A stretch of DNA of 64,000 bases from Rhizobium rhododendri (GCF_007000325.2 NZ_CP117267.1:124001-188000); one strand, 5' to 3'; shown: positions 35,911 to 46,048, numbered from the stretch's first letter. The notes: generated from the sequence alone by a model not told the origin. Translations and numbers: made by a program.

Positions 35911-37707
35911 ATGCCAGTCTATCGGGCGCCCGTCAGCGACACGCTGTTCATTCTCAACGATGTGCTCGGCCTCGAGCGCTACAATAATCTGCCGGGCTTT
36001 GCCGATGCGACGCCCGAGATGATCGAGGCCATCCTTGGCGAAGCTGCCCGGATGGCCGAGGAAGTACTGTTTCCACTCAACTATTCTGGCGATCAGGAAG
36101 GCTGCCGGCGCAGCGATGACGGCAATGTCTCGACGCCAACAGGTTTCAAGCAGGCCTATGAATCCTATTGCGCCGGTGGTTGGACAGGGCTTGCAGTGCC
36201 GGAGGAATTCGGCGGCCAGGGGCTGCCCTATACGCTGCATGCGGCCGTCGGCGAATATACCTCTTCAGCCAATATGGCACTTATGATGTATCCCGGCCTG
36301 ACGCACGGAGCGATGTCTGCGATCCTCGTGCACGGCACGGAGGAGCAGAAGCGCACATACCTGCCGAAAATGGTCGAGGGCAGATGGTCGGGGACGATGA
36401 ACCTGACGGAGCCCCATTGCGGCACCGATCTCGGTCTGCTGCGCACGAAGGCCGTGCTACAGCCTGATGGCAGCTACCGGATTTCCGGCCAGAAGATTTT
36501 CATCTCGGCGGGCGAGCACGACCTGACGGAGAATATCGTTCATCTCGTGCTTGCCCGCATCGAGGGCGCACCGGAGGGCACCAAGGGTATCTCGCTGTTC
36601 ATCGTGCCGAAATTCCTGATTGGCGAAGACGGTGCACCGGCCGCCAGAAATGGTGTCAGCTGCGGCGCCCTCGAGCACAAGATGGGCATTCACGCCAACG
36701 CCACCTGCGTGATGAACTACGACGACGCGACGGGCTACCTGATCGGCACCGAGAACCGAGGCTTGCCCGCCATGTTCGTGATGATGAACGAGGCGCGCGT
36801 CAGCGTCGGTCTGCAGGGCGTGTCGATCTCGGAAGTCGCCTACCAGAACGCCGCCGCCTACGCCCGCGATCGTATCCAGGGCCGCTCGCTGTCGGGGGCA
36901 AAGGCGCCGGACAAAAAGGCCGATCCGATCATCGTCCACCCCGATATCCGCCGGACGCTGATGACCATTCGAGCCTTCAACGAGGCCGGTCGTGCCTTCC
37001 TGCTGTGGACGGCCCTGCAATCCGACATCGCCCACCGCGCGACCGATGAAAGGGAGCGCCAATTGGCCGACGACATCCTTGGCCTTTTGACGCCCATCCT
37101 CAAGGGCGTCATGACGGACAAGGGTTTCGAGCACGCCGTCATGGCCCAGCAGGTGTTCGGCGGCCATGGCTATATCGAGGACAACGGCATGAGCCAGTAT
37201 GTCCGCGATGCCCGCATTGCGATGATCTACGAGGGCGCCAACGGCATCCAGGCGCTCGATCTGGTCGGCCGCAAGCTCGGCCTCAACGGCGGCCGCGCGG
37301 TGATGGCGCTGTTCAAGGAGATCGGCGATTTCTGCGAGGAGAACCGCGCCGACGAAGCGATGGCACCGTTCACCAAGGCCTTGAAGAAGAGCCTCGGCGA
37401 CGCCCAGGCCGCGACCATGTGGTTCATGCAGAACGCCATGGCAAAGCCCGACAATGCCGGTGCCGGCTCCACCGATTACATGCACCTCTTCGGCCTCGTC
37501 GTGCTCGGTTACATGTGGGCGAAGATGGTCAAAGCGGCGCAGACAGGCCTTGCCTCCGGCGACAGTGCTCGTTCGGAGTTTTTCGAGGCCAAACTGGTGA
37601 CCGGGCGCTTTTACATGGAGCGCATCCTGCCGGAAACCGCGCTACGCCGCACCCGCGTCGAGGCCGGCGCAGACACCATGATGGCGCTGCCGGCGGAGGC
37701 GTTTTGA
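35911..37707 (+). CDS. Acyl-CoA dehydrogenase (FadE/DmdC-like)
   Basis: A 598-residue flavoprotein with the acyl-CoA dehydrogenase fold ([58 protein letters not shown]) and the extra C-terminal domain of the long DmdC-type enzymes. The likely catalytic glutamate is in [18 protein letters not shown]. It would catalyse the first dehydrogenation of beta-oxidation. GGAGG lies before the ATG. It heads a cluster with a thiolase and a FadB/FadJ protein, but a toxin-antitoxin pair separates it from them. Confidence 0.93.
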   Translation: MPVYRAPVSDTLFILNDVLGLERYNNLPGFADATPEMIEAILGEAARMAEEVLFPLNYSGDQEGCRRSDDGNVSTPTGFKQAYESYCAGGWTGLAVPEEFGGQGLPYTLHAAVGEYTSSANMALMMYPGLTHGAMSAILVHGTEEQKRTYLPKMVEGRWSGTMNLTEPHCGTDLGLLRTKAVLQPDGSYRISGQKIFISAGEHDLTENIVHLVLARIEGAPEGTKGISLFIVPKFLIGEDGAPAARNGVSCGALEHKMGIHANATCVMNYDDATGYLIGTENRGLPAMFVMMNEARVSVGLQGVSISEVAYQNAAAYARDRIQGRSLSGAKAPDKKADPIIVHPDIRRTLMTIRAFNEAGRAFLLWTALQSDIAHRATDERERQLADDILGLLTPILKGVMTDKGFEHAVMAQQVFGGHGYIEDNGMSQYVRDARIAMIYEGANGIQALDLVGRKLGLNGGRAVMALFKEIGDFCEENRADEAMAPFTKALKKSLGDAQAATMWFMQNAMAKPDNAGAGSTDYMHLFGLVVLGYMWAKMVKAAQTGLASGDSARSEFFEAKLVTGRFYMERILPETALRRTRVEAGADTMMALPAEAF

Positions 37708-37742
37708 TCTGCAGAAGCGGTATCTGAGGTCGAGTCCGCATC

Positions 37743-37782
37743 TTGTGAAGCATGATTGAAAGTTATATATTGATATAACTTT
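37743..37782 (+). promoter_or_regulatory. mazEF promoter with 24-bp perfect dyad
   Basis: TTGTGA, a 17-base spacer and TATATT form a promoter. A perfect dyad with 10-bp arms, AAAGTTATAT and ATATAACTTT around ATTG (37759-37782), covers the -10 box and ends next to the TGGAGG ribosome site. Such operators are where antitoxin or toxin-antitoxin complexes repress their own operons. Confidence 0.8.
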
Positions 37783-37793
37783 TGGAGGCGAAA

Positions 37794-38051
37794 ATGGCGA
37801 CATCGACACTTCGCAATGTGGGAGGCTCTGTCATGATGACGATCCCGAAAGCTGTAGTTGATGAGTTGGGACTGACAGCCAATACCAAGGTCGAGGTATT
37901 GGCAGAGGATGGGCGCGTCGTTGCGGTTCCGCACAAGCGGCCGAAGTACACGCTCGATGAGCTTTTGGCGCAGTGCGATCTTGATGCACCGTTTACAGAG
38001 GAAGATCGGGAATGGCTCGATGATGCACCGTCTGGCCGAGAGGTCATCTAG
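37794..38051 (+). CDS. mazE: MazE-type antitoxin (AbrB/SpoVT fold)
   Basis: An 85-residue AbrB-like swapped-hairpin protein: STLRNVGGSVMMTIPKAVVDELGLTANTKVEVLAEDGRVVAVP, with an acidic tail (FTEEDREWLDDAPSGREVI) that would wrap the toxin. It neutralises the MazF-family RNase and represses the operon. The start is the ATG after TGGAGGCGAAA. The stop codon shares its last base with the toxin's GTG start. The short operon lies between fadE and fadA genes, as if inserted there. Confidence 0.9.
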   Translation: MATSTLRNVGGSVMMTIPKAVVDELGLTANTKVEVLAEDGRVVAVPHKRPKYTLDELLAQCDLDAPFTEEDREWLDDAPSGREVI

Positions 38052-38380
38052 TGGATCGCGGAGACATCTGGCACGTCGATCTAGAACCGATCCGTGGACG
38101 TGAACAGGCTGGCGCGCGGTATGTGCTGGTGGTTACCAAGAAAAGCTTCAATGCCATCGGCACGCCGATAGTGGTGCCTATAACGACCGGCAGTGAGTTT
38201 GCCCGTTTCAAAGGATTTGCCGTGTCGTTGTCCGGCGCGGGAACGCGGAGTTCGGGTGTGATCCTGTGCAATCAGCTGCGGTCGCTCGACCTCAGGGCGC
38301 GCGGCGGGAAATACGTGGAAAGTGTGCCGGATTTCATCATGTTCGAAGTGCTTGCCCGGATCACTATATTCTTCGACTAA
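38051..38380 (+). CDS. mazF: MazF/PemK-family endoribonuclease toxin
   Basis: A 109-residue PemK/MazF fold protein of the ChpB type. Landmarks are RGDIWHVDLEPIRGREQAGARYVLVVTKKSFN at the N-terminus, IVVPITTGS with the conserved threonine, and SGVILCNQLRSLDLRARG. MazF enzymes cut mRNA at short sequence motifs; specificity here is unknown. GTG start overlapping the antitoxin stop by one base, the usual coupling. Both toxin and antitoxin look intact. Confidence 0.92.
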   Translation: MDRGDIWHVDLEPIRGREQAGARYVLVVTKKSFNAIGTPIVVPITTGSEFARFKGFAVSLSGAGTRSSGVILCNQLRSLDLRARGGKYVESVPDFIMFEVLARITIFFD

Positions 38381-38426
38381 TATTACGAGATCGAATTTGG
38401 TGCCGGCGGCGCCTGGGAGAGAGACG

Positions 38427-39635
38427 ATGACCGAGGTTTTCATTTACGATCATGTCCGCACGCCCCGCGGTCGTGGCAAGAAGGATGGCGCGTTGCATGA
38501 AGTGCCGTCGGTGCGTCTCGCTGCACGCACGCTGGAGGCGATCCGTGATCGCAACGGTCTGGATACGGCGACGGTTAACGACATCATCATGGGCTGCGTC
38601 GATCCCGTAATGGAAGCCGGCGCGGTCATCCCGAAGGCTGCGGCGTTCGAGGCGGGCTATTCGACCCGTGCCCCCGGAATGCAGATCTCGCGCTTCTGCG
38701 CATCCGGCCTCGATGCCGTCAATCTGGCTGCGGCCAAGATCGCCCAGGGCGCGGACGACATCGTCATTGCCGGCGGTGTCGAGAGCATGTCGCGGGTCGG
38801 GCTCGGGATGGGCGGTGGTGCCTGGTTCATGGATCCATCGGTCAATTTTCCCGCTTATTTTATGCCGCAGGGCGTCTCCGCCGATCTGATTGCCACAAAA
38901 TACGGTTTCTCGCGCGCCGATGTCGATGCTTATGCTGTCGAAAGCCAGAAGCGCGCGGCGCATGCTTGGAAAAGCGGCTGGTTCGACAAGTCCGTCATTT
39001 CGGTCAAGGACCAGAACGGCCTGACCATCCTTGCCCATGACGAGCACATGCGCCCCGGCACGGATATGCAGGCGCTCGGCGCCCTCAATCCGTCCTTCCA
39101 GATGCCCGGTGAAATGGGCGGCTTCGAGGCCGTCGGTATCCAGGCGCATCCGGAAATCGAGCGCATCAACTACGTCCACCATGCCGGCAATTCCTCCGGC
39201 ATCGTCGACGGCGCAGGCGTCGTACTGCTCGGCTCCAGGGCTGGTGGCGGGAGCATGGGAATAAAACCCCGGGCCCGCGTCAAGGCTTTCGCCAACATCG
39301 GCTCCGACCCGGCACTGATGCTGACAGGGCCAGTCGATGTGACCGAGAAGCTGCTCAAGCGTTCCGGCCTGTCGCTGGCGGATATCGATCTTTTCGAACT
39401 CAACGAGGCTTTTGCCGCCGTCGTTCTGCGCTACTGCCAGGCTTTCGACATCGATCATGGCAAAATCAACGTCAATGGCGGCGCCATCGCCATGGGCCAT
39501 CCGCTCGGCGCCACCGGTGCGATGATCCTCGGTACAGTGCTCGACGAGCTGGAGCGCCGGGATCTCAACGTCGCCCTGGTTACCCTCTGCATCGGCGCCG
39601 GCATGGGCACCGCCACCATCATCGAAAGGGTCTGA
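38427..39635 (+). CDS. fadA: Acetyl-CoA C-acyltransferase (FadA-like thiolase)
   Basis: Thiolase of 402 residues that cleaves 3-ketoacyl-CoA in the last step of beta-oxidation. The nucleophilic cysteine is in [10 protein letters not shown] (C91). The second active-site parts are [22 protein letters not shown] (His) and LCIGAGMG (Cys). GGGAGAGAG precedes the ATG. It lies just ahead of a FadB/FadJ-like gene, with which it should form a complex. A biosynthetic acetyl-CoA acetyltransferase would look similar; the neighbours favour degradation. Confidence 0.92.
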   Translation: MTEVFIYDHVRTPRGRGKKDGALHEVPSVRLAARTLEAIRDRNGLDTATVNDIIMGCVDPVMEAGAVIPKAAAFEAGYSTRAPGMQISRFCASGLDAVNLAAAKIAQGADDIVIAGGVESMSRVGLGMGGGAWFMDPSVNFPAYFMPQGVSADLIATKYGFSRADVDAYAVESQKRAAHAWKSGWFDKSVISVKDQNGLTILAHDEHMRPGTDMQALGALNPSFQMPGEMGGFEAVGIQAHPEIERINYVHHAGNSSGIVDGAGVVLLGSRAGGGSMGIKPRARVKAFANIGSDPALMLTGPVDVTEKLLKRSGLSLADIDLFELNEAFAAVVLRYCQAFDIDHGKINVNGGAIAMGHPLGATGAMILGTVLDELERRDLNVALVTLCIGAGMGTATIIERV

Positions 39636-39725
39636 TGGCTTTCTCCGCACCCCCCCCTGATGGGGGCAAGCGAGTGAGTGTGCAACCCGGCAACCACGAA
39701 CATTTACTGGGAGAGGAATCCCGCG

Positions 39726-41939
39726 ATGAGCAGCTACACCAATTTCACTGTCGAGACTGATGCAGACGGCATTTCGCTGGTCACCTGGGATATGCCGGGA
39801 AAGTCGATGAATGTGTTCACAGCCGAGGTCATGGGAGAGCTTGACGCCATCATTGATGCAAGCGTCGCCGATGCTGCCGTGAAGGGCGTGGTCATCACTT
39901 CGGGCAAGGCCAGTTTTTCCGGGGGCGCCGATCTGTCGATGATCAAGTCGATGTTCACCTTCTACAATGATGAGAAGGCGAGAGACCCTGCGACGGCGGC
40001 ACAAAAGCTGTTCGACCTTGTGGGCCGCATGACAGGCCTTTTCCGCAAGCTCGAAACCTGCGGCAAACCATGGGTTTCGGCGATCAACGGCACCTGCATG
40101 GGCGGTGCCTTCGAGATGTCGCTCGCCTGCCATGGCCGTGTCGTCTCCAGCGCCAAGCATGTCAAGCTGGCGCTGCCGGAGGTCAAGGTCGGTATCTTCC
40201 CGGGCGCTGGCGGAACGCAGCGGGTCTCGCGGCTTGCCAATGCCCAGGACGCCCTGCAGATGATGACGACGGGCGCCTCGCTGTCTCCGGCGCGCGCCAA
40301 GGCGATGAACCTCGTGCATCAGGTCGTCGAACCGGATCAGCTGATCGCTGCGGCAAGGCAGATGATCAGGGATGGACTGAAACCCGTCGCTCCGTGGGAC
40401 GAAAAAGGCTTCAAGGTTCCCGGCGGCGGGATCTGGACGCCGGCCTCGGCCCAACTCTGGCCGGCAGCGCCCGCCATTCTCCGCCGCGAGACAGCGGGAA
40501 ATTATCCGGGCGCGCTCGCCATCCTCAAATGCGTTTACGAAGGCCTGCAGGTACCCTTTGACCTCGGCCTGAAGATCGAGCAGCGCTACTTCACCGAGGT
40601 CCTGCGGACGACCGAAGCGTTCTCGATGATCCGCTCGCTGTTCGTCTCGATGCAGGAGCTCGGCAAGGGCGCCCGTCGCCCGGCCGGCATCCCAAAGACG
40701 GTCCTGCGCCATGTCGGCATCGTCGGCGCCGGCTTCATGGGCGCCTCCATCGCGTATGTCACAGCCGCAGCGGGCCTGCGCGTAACCCTGATCGACCGTG
40801 ATATGGACGCCGCCAACAAGGGCAAGGCGACCGGCGAGGGGCTCGTCAAGGATGCCATCGCAAAGGGTCGGTTGACGCAGGAGGAGGGCGCAGCCCTGCT
40901 TGCCAACATCACGCCGTCAGCCGATTACAGCAATCTAGGCGATGCCGATCTCGTCATCGAGGCCGTGTTCGAGGACCGCGATGTCAAGAAAGCTGTGATC
41001 GAGGCCGTTGAGGGGGTGTTGCCCGAGACGGCGATCTTTGCCTCCAACACCTCGACGCTGCCGATCTCGGGACTGGCGGAAAACTCGAAGCGCAAGTCCA
41101 ATTTCATAGGCATCCACTTCTTCTCTCCAGTGGAAAAGATGATGCTGACCGAGGTCATCATGGGCAAGGAGACCGGCAACCGTGCACTGGCCGTGGCGCT
41201 GGATTTCGTCGCCGCCATCAGGAAGACGCCTATTGTCGTCAACGACACCCGTGGATTCTACGTCAACCGCTGTGTCTTCCGTTACATCCATGAGGCCTAT
41301 GACATGCTGATCGAAGGCGTGCCGCCGGCCATGATCGAGAATGCCGCCAAGATGGCCGGGATGCCCGTCGGACCGCTGTCGCTGAACGACGAGGTGGCCA
41401 TCGATCTCAGCCAGAAGATCCTGAAGGCAACGGTAGCCGATCTCGGGCCTGCCGCCGTCGATCCCGAGCACATCAAGCTCATCGACCGTATGGTCGACGA
41501 ACTCGACCGTCGGGGCCGCAAGAACGGGCGTGGTTTCTACGACTATCCTGCCAAACCGGCGAAGAAGACGCTTTGGCCCGGCCTGAAGGAATTCTTCTCT
41601 CAAAAGAAGCCTGAGGATGTGCATGTCGGGGTCTTGAAGCAGCGCATGCTGGTGACAATCGCGCTCGAAGCTGCCCGGACGATGGAAGAGGGCATTGTCA
41701 CCGACCCCCGCGAGGCCGATGTCGGCTCCATCCTCGGCTTCGGCTTCGCGCCTTACACCGGCGGCACGCTGTCCTACATCGATGGAATGGGAGCAAAGAC
41801 GTTCGTGGCGCTTTGCGAAAAACTGGCGGCTGAACACGGCGACCATTTCAAGCCGACGCCGCTGCTGGTCGAGATGGCCGCAAGCGGGGAAACGTTCTAC
41901 GGACGGTTCGATCCGTACAAGATGGAGAACGCAGCCTGA
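39726..41939 (+). CDS. fadB: FadB/FadJ-like trifunctional beta-oxidation alpha subunit
   Basis: A 737-residue fusion of enoyl-CoA hydratase (residues about 1-210, with ASFSGGADLSMI and GTCMGGAFEMSLACHGR oxyanion-hole segments, and PEVKVGIFPGAGGTQR) and 3-hydroxyacyl-CoA dehydrogenase (NAD motif GIVGAGFMGASIAYV, IGIHFFSPVEKMMLTEVI, NDTRGFYVNR). It converts trans-2-enoyl-CoA to 3-ketoacyl-CoA. The length fits FadJ or FadB. GAGAGGAAT precedes the ATG. A 91-base gap follows the thiolase gene. Confidence 0.93.
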   Translation: MSSYTNFTVETDADGISLVTWDMPGKSMNVFTAEVMGELDAIIDASVADAAVKGVVITSGKASFSGGADLSMIKSMFTFYNDEKARDPATAAQKLFDLVGRMTGLFRKLETCGKPWVSAINGTCMGGAFEMSLACHGRVVSSAKHVKLALPEVKVGIFPGAGGTQRVSRLANAQDALQMMTTGASLSPARAKAMNLVHQVVEPDQLIAAARQMIRDGLKPVAPWDEKGFKVPGGGIWTPASAQLWPAAPAILRRETAGNYPGALAILKCVYEGLQVPFDLGLKIEQRYFTEVLRTTEAFSMIRSLFVSMQELGKGARRPAGIPKTVLRHVGIVGAGFMGASIAYVTAAAGLRVTLIDRDMDAANKGKATGEGLVKDAIAKGRLTQEEGAALLANITPSADYSNLGDADLVIEAVFEDRDVKKAVIEAVEGVLPETAIFASNTSTLPISGLAENSKRKSNFIGIHFFSPVEKMMLTEVIMGKETGNRALAVALDFVAAIRKTPIVVNDTRGFYVNRCVFRYIHEAYDMLIEGVPPAMIENAAKMAGMPVGPLSLNDEVAIDLSQKILKATVADLGPAAVDPEHIKLIDRMVDELDRRGRKNGRGFYDYPAKPAKKTLWPGLKEFFSQKKPEDVHVGVLKQRMLVTIALEAARTMEEGIVTDPREADVGSILGFGFAPYTGGTLSYIDGMGAKTFVALCEKLAAEHGDHFKPTPLLVEMAASGETFYGRFDPYKMENAA

Positions 41940-42076
41940 CATAAGTCAGGTTGACTATCGCCGCATTTCGGGAACGGTCGTAGCGACGAAAGCGTCGTCG
42001 AAATCATGTGATCAAAGGTGAAAAGCGGCAGCGTCGCTTTTCTCGCGCATCAGGCAATCGGCTCTGTGCCGGTGGA

Positions 42077-42169
42077 TCAGAGGCTGCTCCAGACGATTAG
42101 CCCGATGGCTGCCCAGATGCAGGCAGACAGTTCGAAAGCTATGACATATGCTTTTGCACGATCGCTCAT
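42077..42169 (-). CDS. Putative 30-residue membrane peptide
   Basis: A short reading frame with an exceptionally strong ribosome site, GGAGGAGG six bases before the ATG. The peptide starts MSDRAKAYV and ends IGLIVWSSL. After a charged head it is one hydrophobic helix with a single cysteine. Size and layout match the small single-helix proteins encoded near transport or respiratory genes in many bacteria, but I recognise no family. It stands alone downstream of the fad cluster, on the opposite strand. Confidence 0.55.
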   Translation of the reverse strand: MSDRAKAYVIAFELSACIWAAIGLIVWSSL

Positions 42170-42294
42170 GAAATCCTCCTCCGCATGGTCTCCCAACCAT
42201 GTATATTATTTAGTTCGATATTCCGCAGAAAGTCAAACGAACTTTGTCAATTTTGCGACAATTACGTGCCATTTGCCTGACGTCCGAAATAGAA

Positions 42295-42321
42295 GACAGC
42301 CCCGCGGAGTTCGGGGCTGTC
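42295..42321 (-). terminator. Terminator after the Gly/Ser-rich protein gene
   Basis: Perfect 10-bp stem GACAGCCCCG/CGGGGCTGTC with a seven-base loop, 30 bases after the stop of the minus-strand gene, followed by a modestly T-rich stretch (TTCTATTTC). Confidence 0.75.
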
Positions 42322-42350
42322 GGTCTCGGGGCTGATCAGCCAATATAAAA

Positions 42351-42692
42351 TTACTGGCAGTTCGAGGTCTGCGCGCTGTCGGAGTCGGACTTCATATTCG
42401 TCGTATTTTTGTTGGTTTTTGTAGCGTTGCAATCCTGCGACTTGCCGTCGCCGTTGCTGCCGCCGCTGTTGGTGCCGGTGCCATTCGTCATGCCACCGCT
42501 TGTGCCGCCGGTTCCCGTGTTCGAGCCGGGCGTTCCGGTGCTGGTGCCATTGCCTGTGCTATCGCTGCCCGAGCTGGAACCGGAGGCGCCGGATGTCCCG
42601 GAGCTGCTACCTGGGCTGCCGGTGCCGGCTGCCATCGCGCTTGTTGCCATTGCGAGCGTCAGAGCAGTCACTGCCAAGATCTTGGAATACAT
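42351..42692 (-). CDS. Secreted Gly/Ser/Thr-rich low-complexity protein
   Basis: A 113-residue protein with a clear signal peptide (MYSKILAVTALTLAMATSAMAA). The following 60 residues are almost entirely Gly, Ser, Thr and Asn in loose repeats (GTSTGTPGSNTGTGGTSGG). A tail with many Asn, Lys and Asp residues contains two cysteines, the last next to the C-terminus. The mature protein is probably disordered and periplasmic or extracellular. No family recognised; many rhizobia carry similar short proteins. GGGAGA precedes the ATG and a strong terminator follows. Confidence 0.72.
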   Translation of the reverse strand: MYSKILAVTALTLAMATSAMAAGTGSPGSSSGTSGASGSSSGSDSTGNGTSTGTPGSNTGTGGTSGGMTNGTGTNSGGSNGDGKSQDCNATKTNKNTTNMKSDSDSAQTSNCQ

Positions 42693-42863
42693 TGGGTATC
42701 TCCCTGGTTTGTTTTTACAGACAACCAACCAGTGTTCGAACAGGTTGTTCCAGACTATGTGAAGGATTGCTGATGAAAAGCACGGCGTGCATGTTTTGCC
42801 AGGATAGCTCTCATCGGCCGCAAGTGCTGCGCGGCGACGATCGTCGTCGTCAGGCGAAAATGC

Positions 42864-42895
42864 GGAAGGCCGGCCACCAATGACTTGGCGGCCGG
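42864..42895 (-). terminator. Hairpin after the chemoreceptor gene
   Basis: AGGCCGGCC pairs with GGCCGGCCT; after a single mismatch CCA/TGG extends the stem around a six-base loop. It starts about 48 bases after the chemoreceptor stop. A weak T-rich stretch follows, so termination may be inefficient or Rho-assisted. Confidence 0.6.
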
Positions 42896-42942
42896 CCTCT
42901 TGGTAATTCGAGTGCTGTGTCAGGCTTTGATCGTCGACGGGC

Positions 42943-44886
42943 TCAGAATTCTTCCCAGTTCTCTGCTGCAGCGGAGCTGCCGCCTCCGAGGCCGACGGCG
43001 CCGGCAACCTTGGAAAGCATGCGTCGTGCGGGCGAAGGAACGGGCTTGTGGCTGGCATGGGCCACTTCCGGACGGCGCATCGGCGTTGCTTCGCGGCCTC
43101 CGCCGACATTGAATTCGGAGATGATCTCGCGCAACCGTTCGACTTCCCCGGCCAGAGCGGCGCTTGCAGCGGTCGATTCTTCGACCATGGCGGCGTTCTG
43201 CTGGGTCACCTGGTCCATCTGGTTGACCGCCGTGTTGACTTCAGCCAGCCCCACCGACTGTTCCTTGGCGGATGTCGCAATCGAATCGAGCTGTGTGTTG
43301 ATCGATATGACCTGTTCTTCGATGATCTTCAGGGTTTGTCCGGTTTCCTGCACGAGCTTGACGCCATTGCTGACCTCCTCGCCGGAATTGCGGATCAGAT
43401 CCTTGATCTCCTTGGCGGCCTGGGCCGACCGCTGCGCGAGTTCGCGGACTTCTTGGGCCACGACCGCAAAGCCCTTGCCCGCCTCGCCGGCACGAGCGGC
43501 TTCGACACCTGCGTTCAAGGCCAGAAGGTTGGTCTGGAAGGCGATCTCGTCGATGACGCCGATGATGCTGGAGATCTGGTTGGAGGATTGCTCGATGCGC
43601 TGCATGGCAACGACCGTGTTGGAAACGACCTCGCCGGAGCGCCGCGCCGACTTGTTGGCCTCGATCGCCACGTGGCGCGCCTCTTCAGTCCGCTTCGAGG
43701 AGTTGGCAACGTTGATGGTGATCTGGTCGAGTGCCGCCGCAGTTTGCTCGAGCGATGCAGCCTGCTGTTCCGTGCGCCTGGAAAGATCGTCGGCACTCTG
43801 GCTGATTTCGCGCGCACCGTTGTCAATGGATCCCGTTGCAATGGAGACCGACCGCAAGCTGGAGGCAAGCTGGTCGACGGCAGCATTGAAGTCGGCACGC
43901 AGGCTTTCGAAGTCGCCGGCAAATGCTTCGTCGAGGCGGAAGGTCAGGTCGCCGCTCGAGAGATGCTTGAGCCCGTTTGCAAGCCCCGAGGTCGCCTGGG
44001 CCATTTCTTGGGCTCGCTGGCGATCGGCCTGGGCGACGCGGCTGCGTTCGGCCTCGCTTGCGGTGCGGGTCTGTTCCGCATCCCGCTCGAGTTCCTTGGC
44101 ACGCAGTCCATTATCCTTGAACACCTGGACCGCCTTGGCCATGGTGCCGATCTCGTCGCGCCGATCCACGCCGTCGACTGTTGCGTCGAGGTTGCCATTG
44201 GCAAGCACATTCATGGTTTTGGCCAATTTCTGGATCGGGCTGACAAGCCACGAGCGAACGGCGAGGAAGCCAAGCACGAGCACCGCGACAAGGCCAACGG
44301 CGACGATGATCAGGGTCGTCATGATCGTACCGTTTGTGACACTGGTAAGCCGGTCGCTTTCCTTGGAAGACGCATCCGCAATGTCAGTGACGAAAGACGA
44401 AAATTTCGGAGAGATTGCAGCGAATGCAGGTTGGCACTGGCTCAGGAAAAGTTGCTGTGAAGCGAGAACGTCGGTGGGACTAGTGGCAGCTCGACCAGCA
44501 ACAATCGCTGGTGCGCAGGTCGTGGAAAGAATTTGGATGCCTTCCGTTTTCAGTTGGGGCAGCGAAGCGTTCTCGGGTAACGCAGCGATCGCTTGGTCCA
44601 TGAATTTGACAAAGCCATCGCTAGCCTCTTTGAGGCTTTTCTCGGAGCGCGCATTGAGCTCGTCCGTATTCGCCATCAAGATATCGCCGATCGACGCCCG
44701 CGCGGTTTGCAAACTGCGGTTGGCTCGGGCCGAATTAAGCGCGGCTGCCGACTCGTGATCCAGCAGCGCACTGTAGCCCGTGTCGATGCTGCTGAGCTGC
44801 TGGCCTGAATAGAGCGAGACGCCGATGGCAAAGAGCCCGAAGCCTGCCATGATGAGCAAAAATTTTCCAATGATAGATATGTGTTT
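42943..44886 (-). CDS. Methyl-accepting chemotaxis protein with C-terminal NWEEF
   Basis: A 647-residue chemoreceptor: first membrane helix near residues 7-28 ([23 protein letters not shown]), a periplasmic four-helix sensor of about 160 residues, second helix ([24 protein letters not shown]), HAMP, a second HAMP-like unit ([22 protein letters not shown]) and a signalling hairpin with [39 protein letters not shown]. It ends in NWEEF, a pentapeptide like the NWETF tail that tethers CheR/CheB. The start is a GTG with GGAG upstream; a TTG six codons earlier is possible. The ligand is unknown. Confidence 0.93.
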   Translation of the reverse strand, partial: KHISIIGKFLLIMAGFGLFAIGVSLYSGQQLSSIDTGYSALLDHESAAALNSARANRSLQTARASIGDILMANTDELNARSEKSLKEASDGFVKFMDQAIAALPENASLPQLKTEGIQILSTTCAPAIVAGRAATSPTDVLASQQLFLSQCQPAFAAISPKFSSFVTDIADASSKESDRLTSVTNGTIMTTLIIVAVGLVAVLVLGFLAVRSWLVSPIQKLAKTMNVLANGNLDATVDGVDRRDEIGTMAKAVQVFKDNGLRAKELERDAEQTRTASEAERSRVAQADRQRAQEMAQATSGLANGLKHLSSGDLTFRLDEAFAGDFESLRADFNAAVDQLASSLRSVSIATGSIDNGAREISQSADDLSRRTEQQAASLEQTAAALDQITINVANSSKRTEEARHVAIEANKSARRSGEVVSNTVVAMQRIEQSSNQISSIIGVIDEIAFQTNLLALNAGVEAARAGEAGKGFAVVAQEVRELAQRSAQAAKEIKDLIRNSGEEVSNGVKLVQETGQTLKIIEEQVISINTQLDSIATSAKEQSVGLAEVNTAVNQMDQVTQQNAAMVEESTAASAALAGEVERLREIISEFNVGGGREATPMRRPEVAHASHKPVPSPARRMLSKVAGAVGLGGGSSAAAENWEEF

Positions 44887-45785
44887 CACCTGCAACTCCG
44901 GCAAATCTGTTTTTCGGGGAGGGGTGCCACGAGCAAATCATTCACCGGGCAGACCGTGAGAAGCGGACGGTGAGGATGCTGCCGATTTTTGACAGAGGCG
45001 CCCTACCCACGAAACCCGCTGACCTCTGCTGGATGACGACTCAGCCATGCATATCAGTCGAATAAAATGTAGGACATACTTTCTAAGTAATTCTTAATTC
45101 TAAAGAGGAGGCCATGTATCTCTAAAATTGCCAATGAACAGCCGGAATATCGCGGCAAAAAATTGCGCTTTCGCAAGTCAGTGCCATTCCAGCATTAGAA
45201 ATAAACGAAATAACGCATGAAAAAGCAAAGCCTGGCTGTCTGTTTATACACTAACAGTAATGATCCCTCGTAGTTTGAAAGCTCCATGGATAATCGGTTG
45301 CTGGAAATCGCGGTTAGCGTGTCGACAATGTGAATGCATTGAGTATCGCTAACCACTTCCGGGAACGACCTGAAAGTTGCTGCAATCGTTGATTCGTGAC
45401 GCTTCGGGAGCCATCGCTCAAAGGTGGAAGTGGACCTGGGATTTTAGACTTTGACAGAGCCATTCCAGGTTGAATTTGCATTTTTTTGGGCCGCGCCCGC
45501 CACGCCGTTGCCCCATCCAAACGTCGGGCGTGCAAGGCCTTCCGGCAACCGATCAATGCACCCGTATGAGTAACAGGCTTTCGGCGGTGAGACTTTGCAC
45601 TCGCCGTGGCTTGAAACAGCGACGGAGGTCGGATATAAACGTCGCCATCGATCTTGCTAGATGAACTTTGTTGCGGCCATTCCAGCCGTTGCTGGCGAAC
45701 TTCCCTTCAAAATCGGTTTTCACCGCGATCCGGGCGTTTTCCGGGTTGCGTTCTTCTCTACTCGCGATTCGAAAAGGATATCGTT
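44887..45785. other. 899-bp stretch without a convincing gene
   Basis: Short open frames here look random. From about 45050 to 45260 the DNA is AT-rich compared with its surroundings. A nested dyad spans 45312-45354: GGTTAGCG/CGCTAACC outside and CAATG/CATTG inside. The right end (about 45660-45785) must hold the promoter and long 5' leader typical of cspA genes. Confidence 0.5.
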
Positions 45786-45995
45786 ATGGCATCAGGTACA
45801 GTTAAGTGGTTCAACGCAACCAAGGGCTTCGGCTTCATTCAGCCTGACGACGGCGCAGCCGACGTTTTCGTACACATCTCGGCCGTTGAACGCGCCGGCA
45901 TGCGCGAACTCCAGGAAGGTCAAAAGATCTCCTACGAGCTCGTTGCTGACAAGCGTTCGGGCAAGATGTCTGCAGACCGCCTTCAGGCAGCCTAA
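45786..45995 (+). CDS. Cold-shock protein (CspA family)
   Basis: A 69-residue single cold-shock domain with RNP1 KGFGFIQP and RNP2 VFVHIS, both intact. It binds single-stranded RNA and DNA and melts structure in mRNA. AAAAGGATA precedes the ATG. A strong terminator follows. The gene-free region upstream suggests a long regulated leader. Confidence 0.96.
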   Translation: MASGTVKWFNATKGFGFIQPDDGAADVFVHISAVERAGMRELQEGQKISYELVADKRSGKMSADRLQAA

Positions 45996-46048
45996 GACAT
46001 TTTCATCACGGGCGGCAGGCTTTGCCAGCGTCCGTGACGACAGACTGG

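Noticed and set aside
38364..40712. 782-codon minus-strand frame across fadA and fadB
   Set aside because: Antisense frame of two conserved enzymes; high GC yields such long open frames.
42773..42883. A 36-codon plus-strand frame with AAGGA before its ATG
   Set aside because: Its 3' part overlaps the hairpin that follows the chemoreceptor gene, and the product is very basic with no recognisable feature. Chance frame more likely than a gene.
45476..45500. Possible insertion sequence edge at a T-run followed by GGGCCGCGCCC
   Set aside because: Similar T-run plus GC stretch near 13710 tempted me to see a repeat, but the two share too little sequence and no transposase is present.
45314..45556. 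80-codon minus-strand frame before cspA
   Set aside because: Composition looks random, no ribosome site and it overlaps the dyad.
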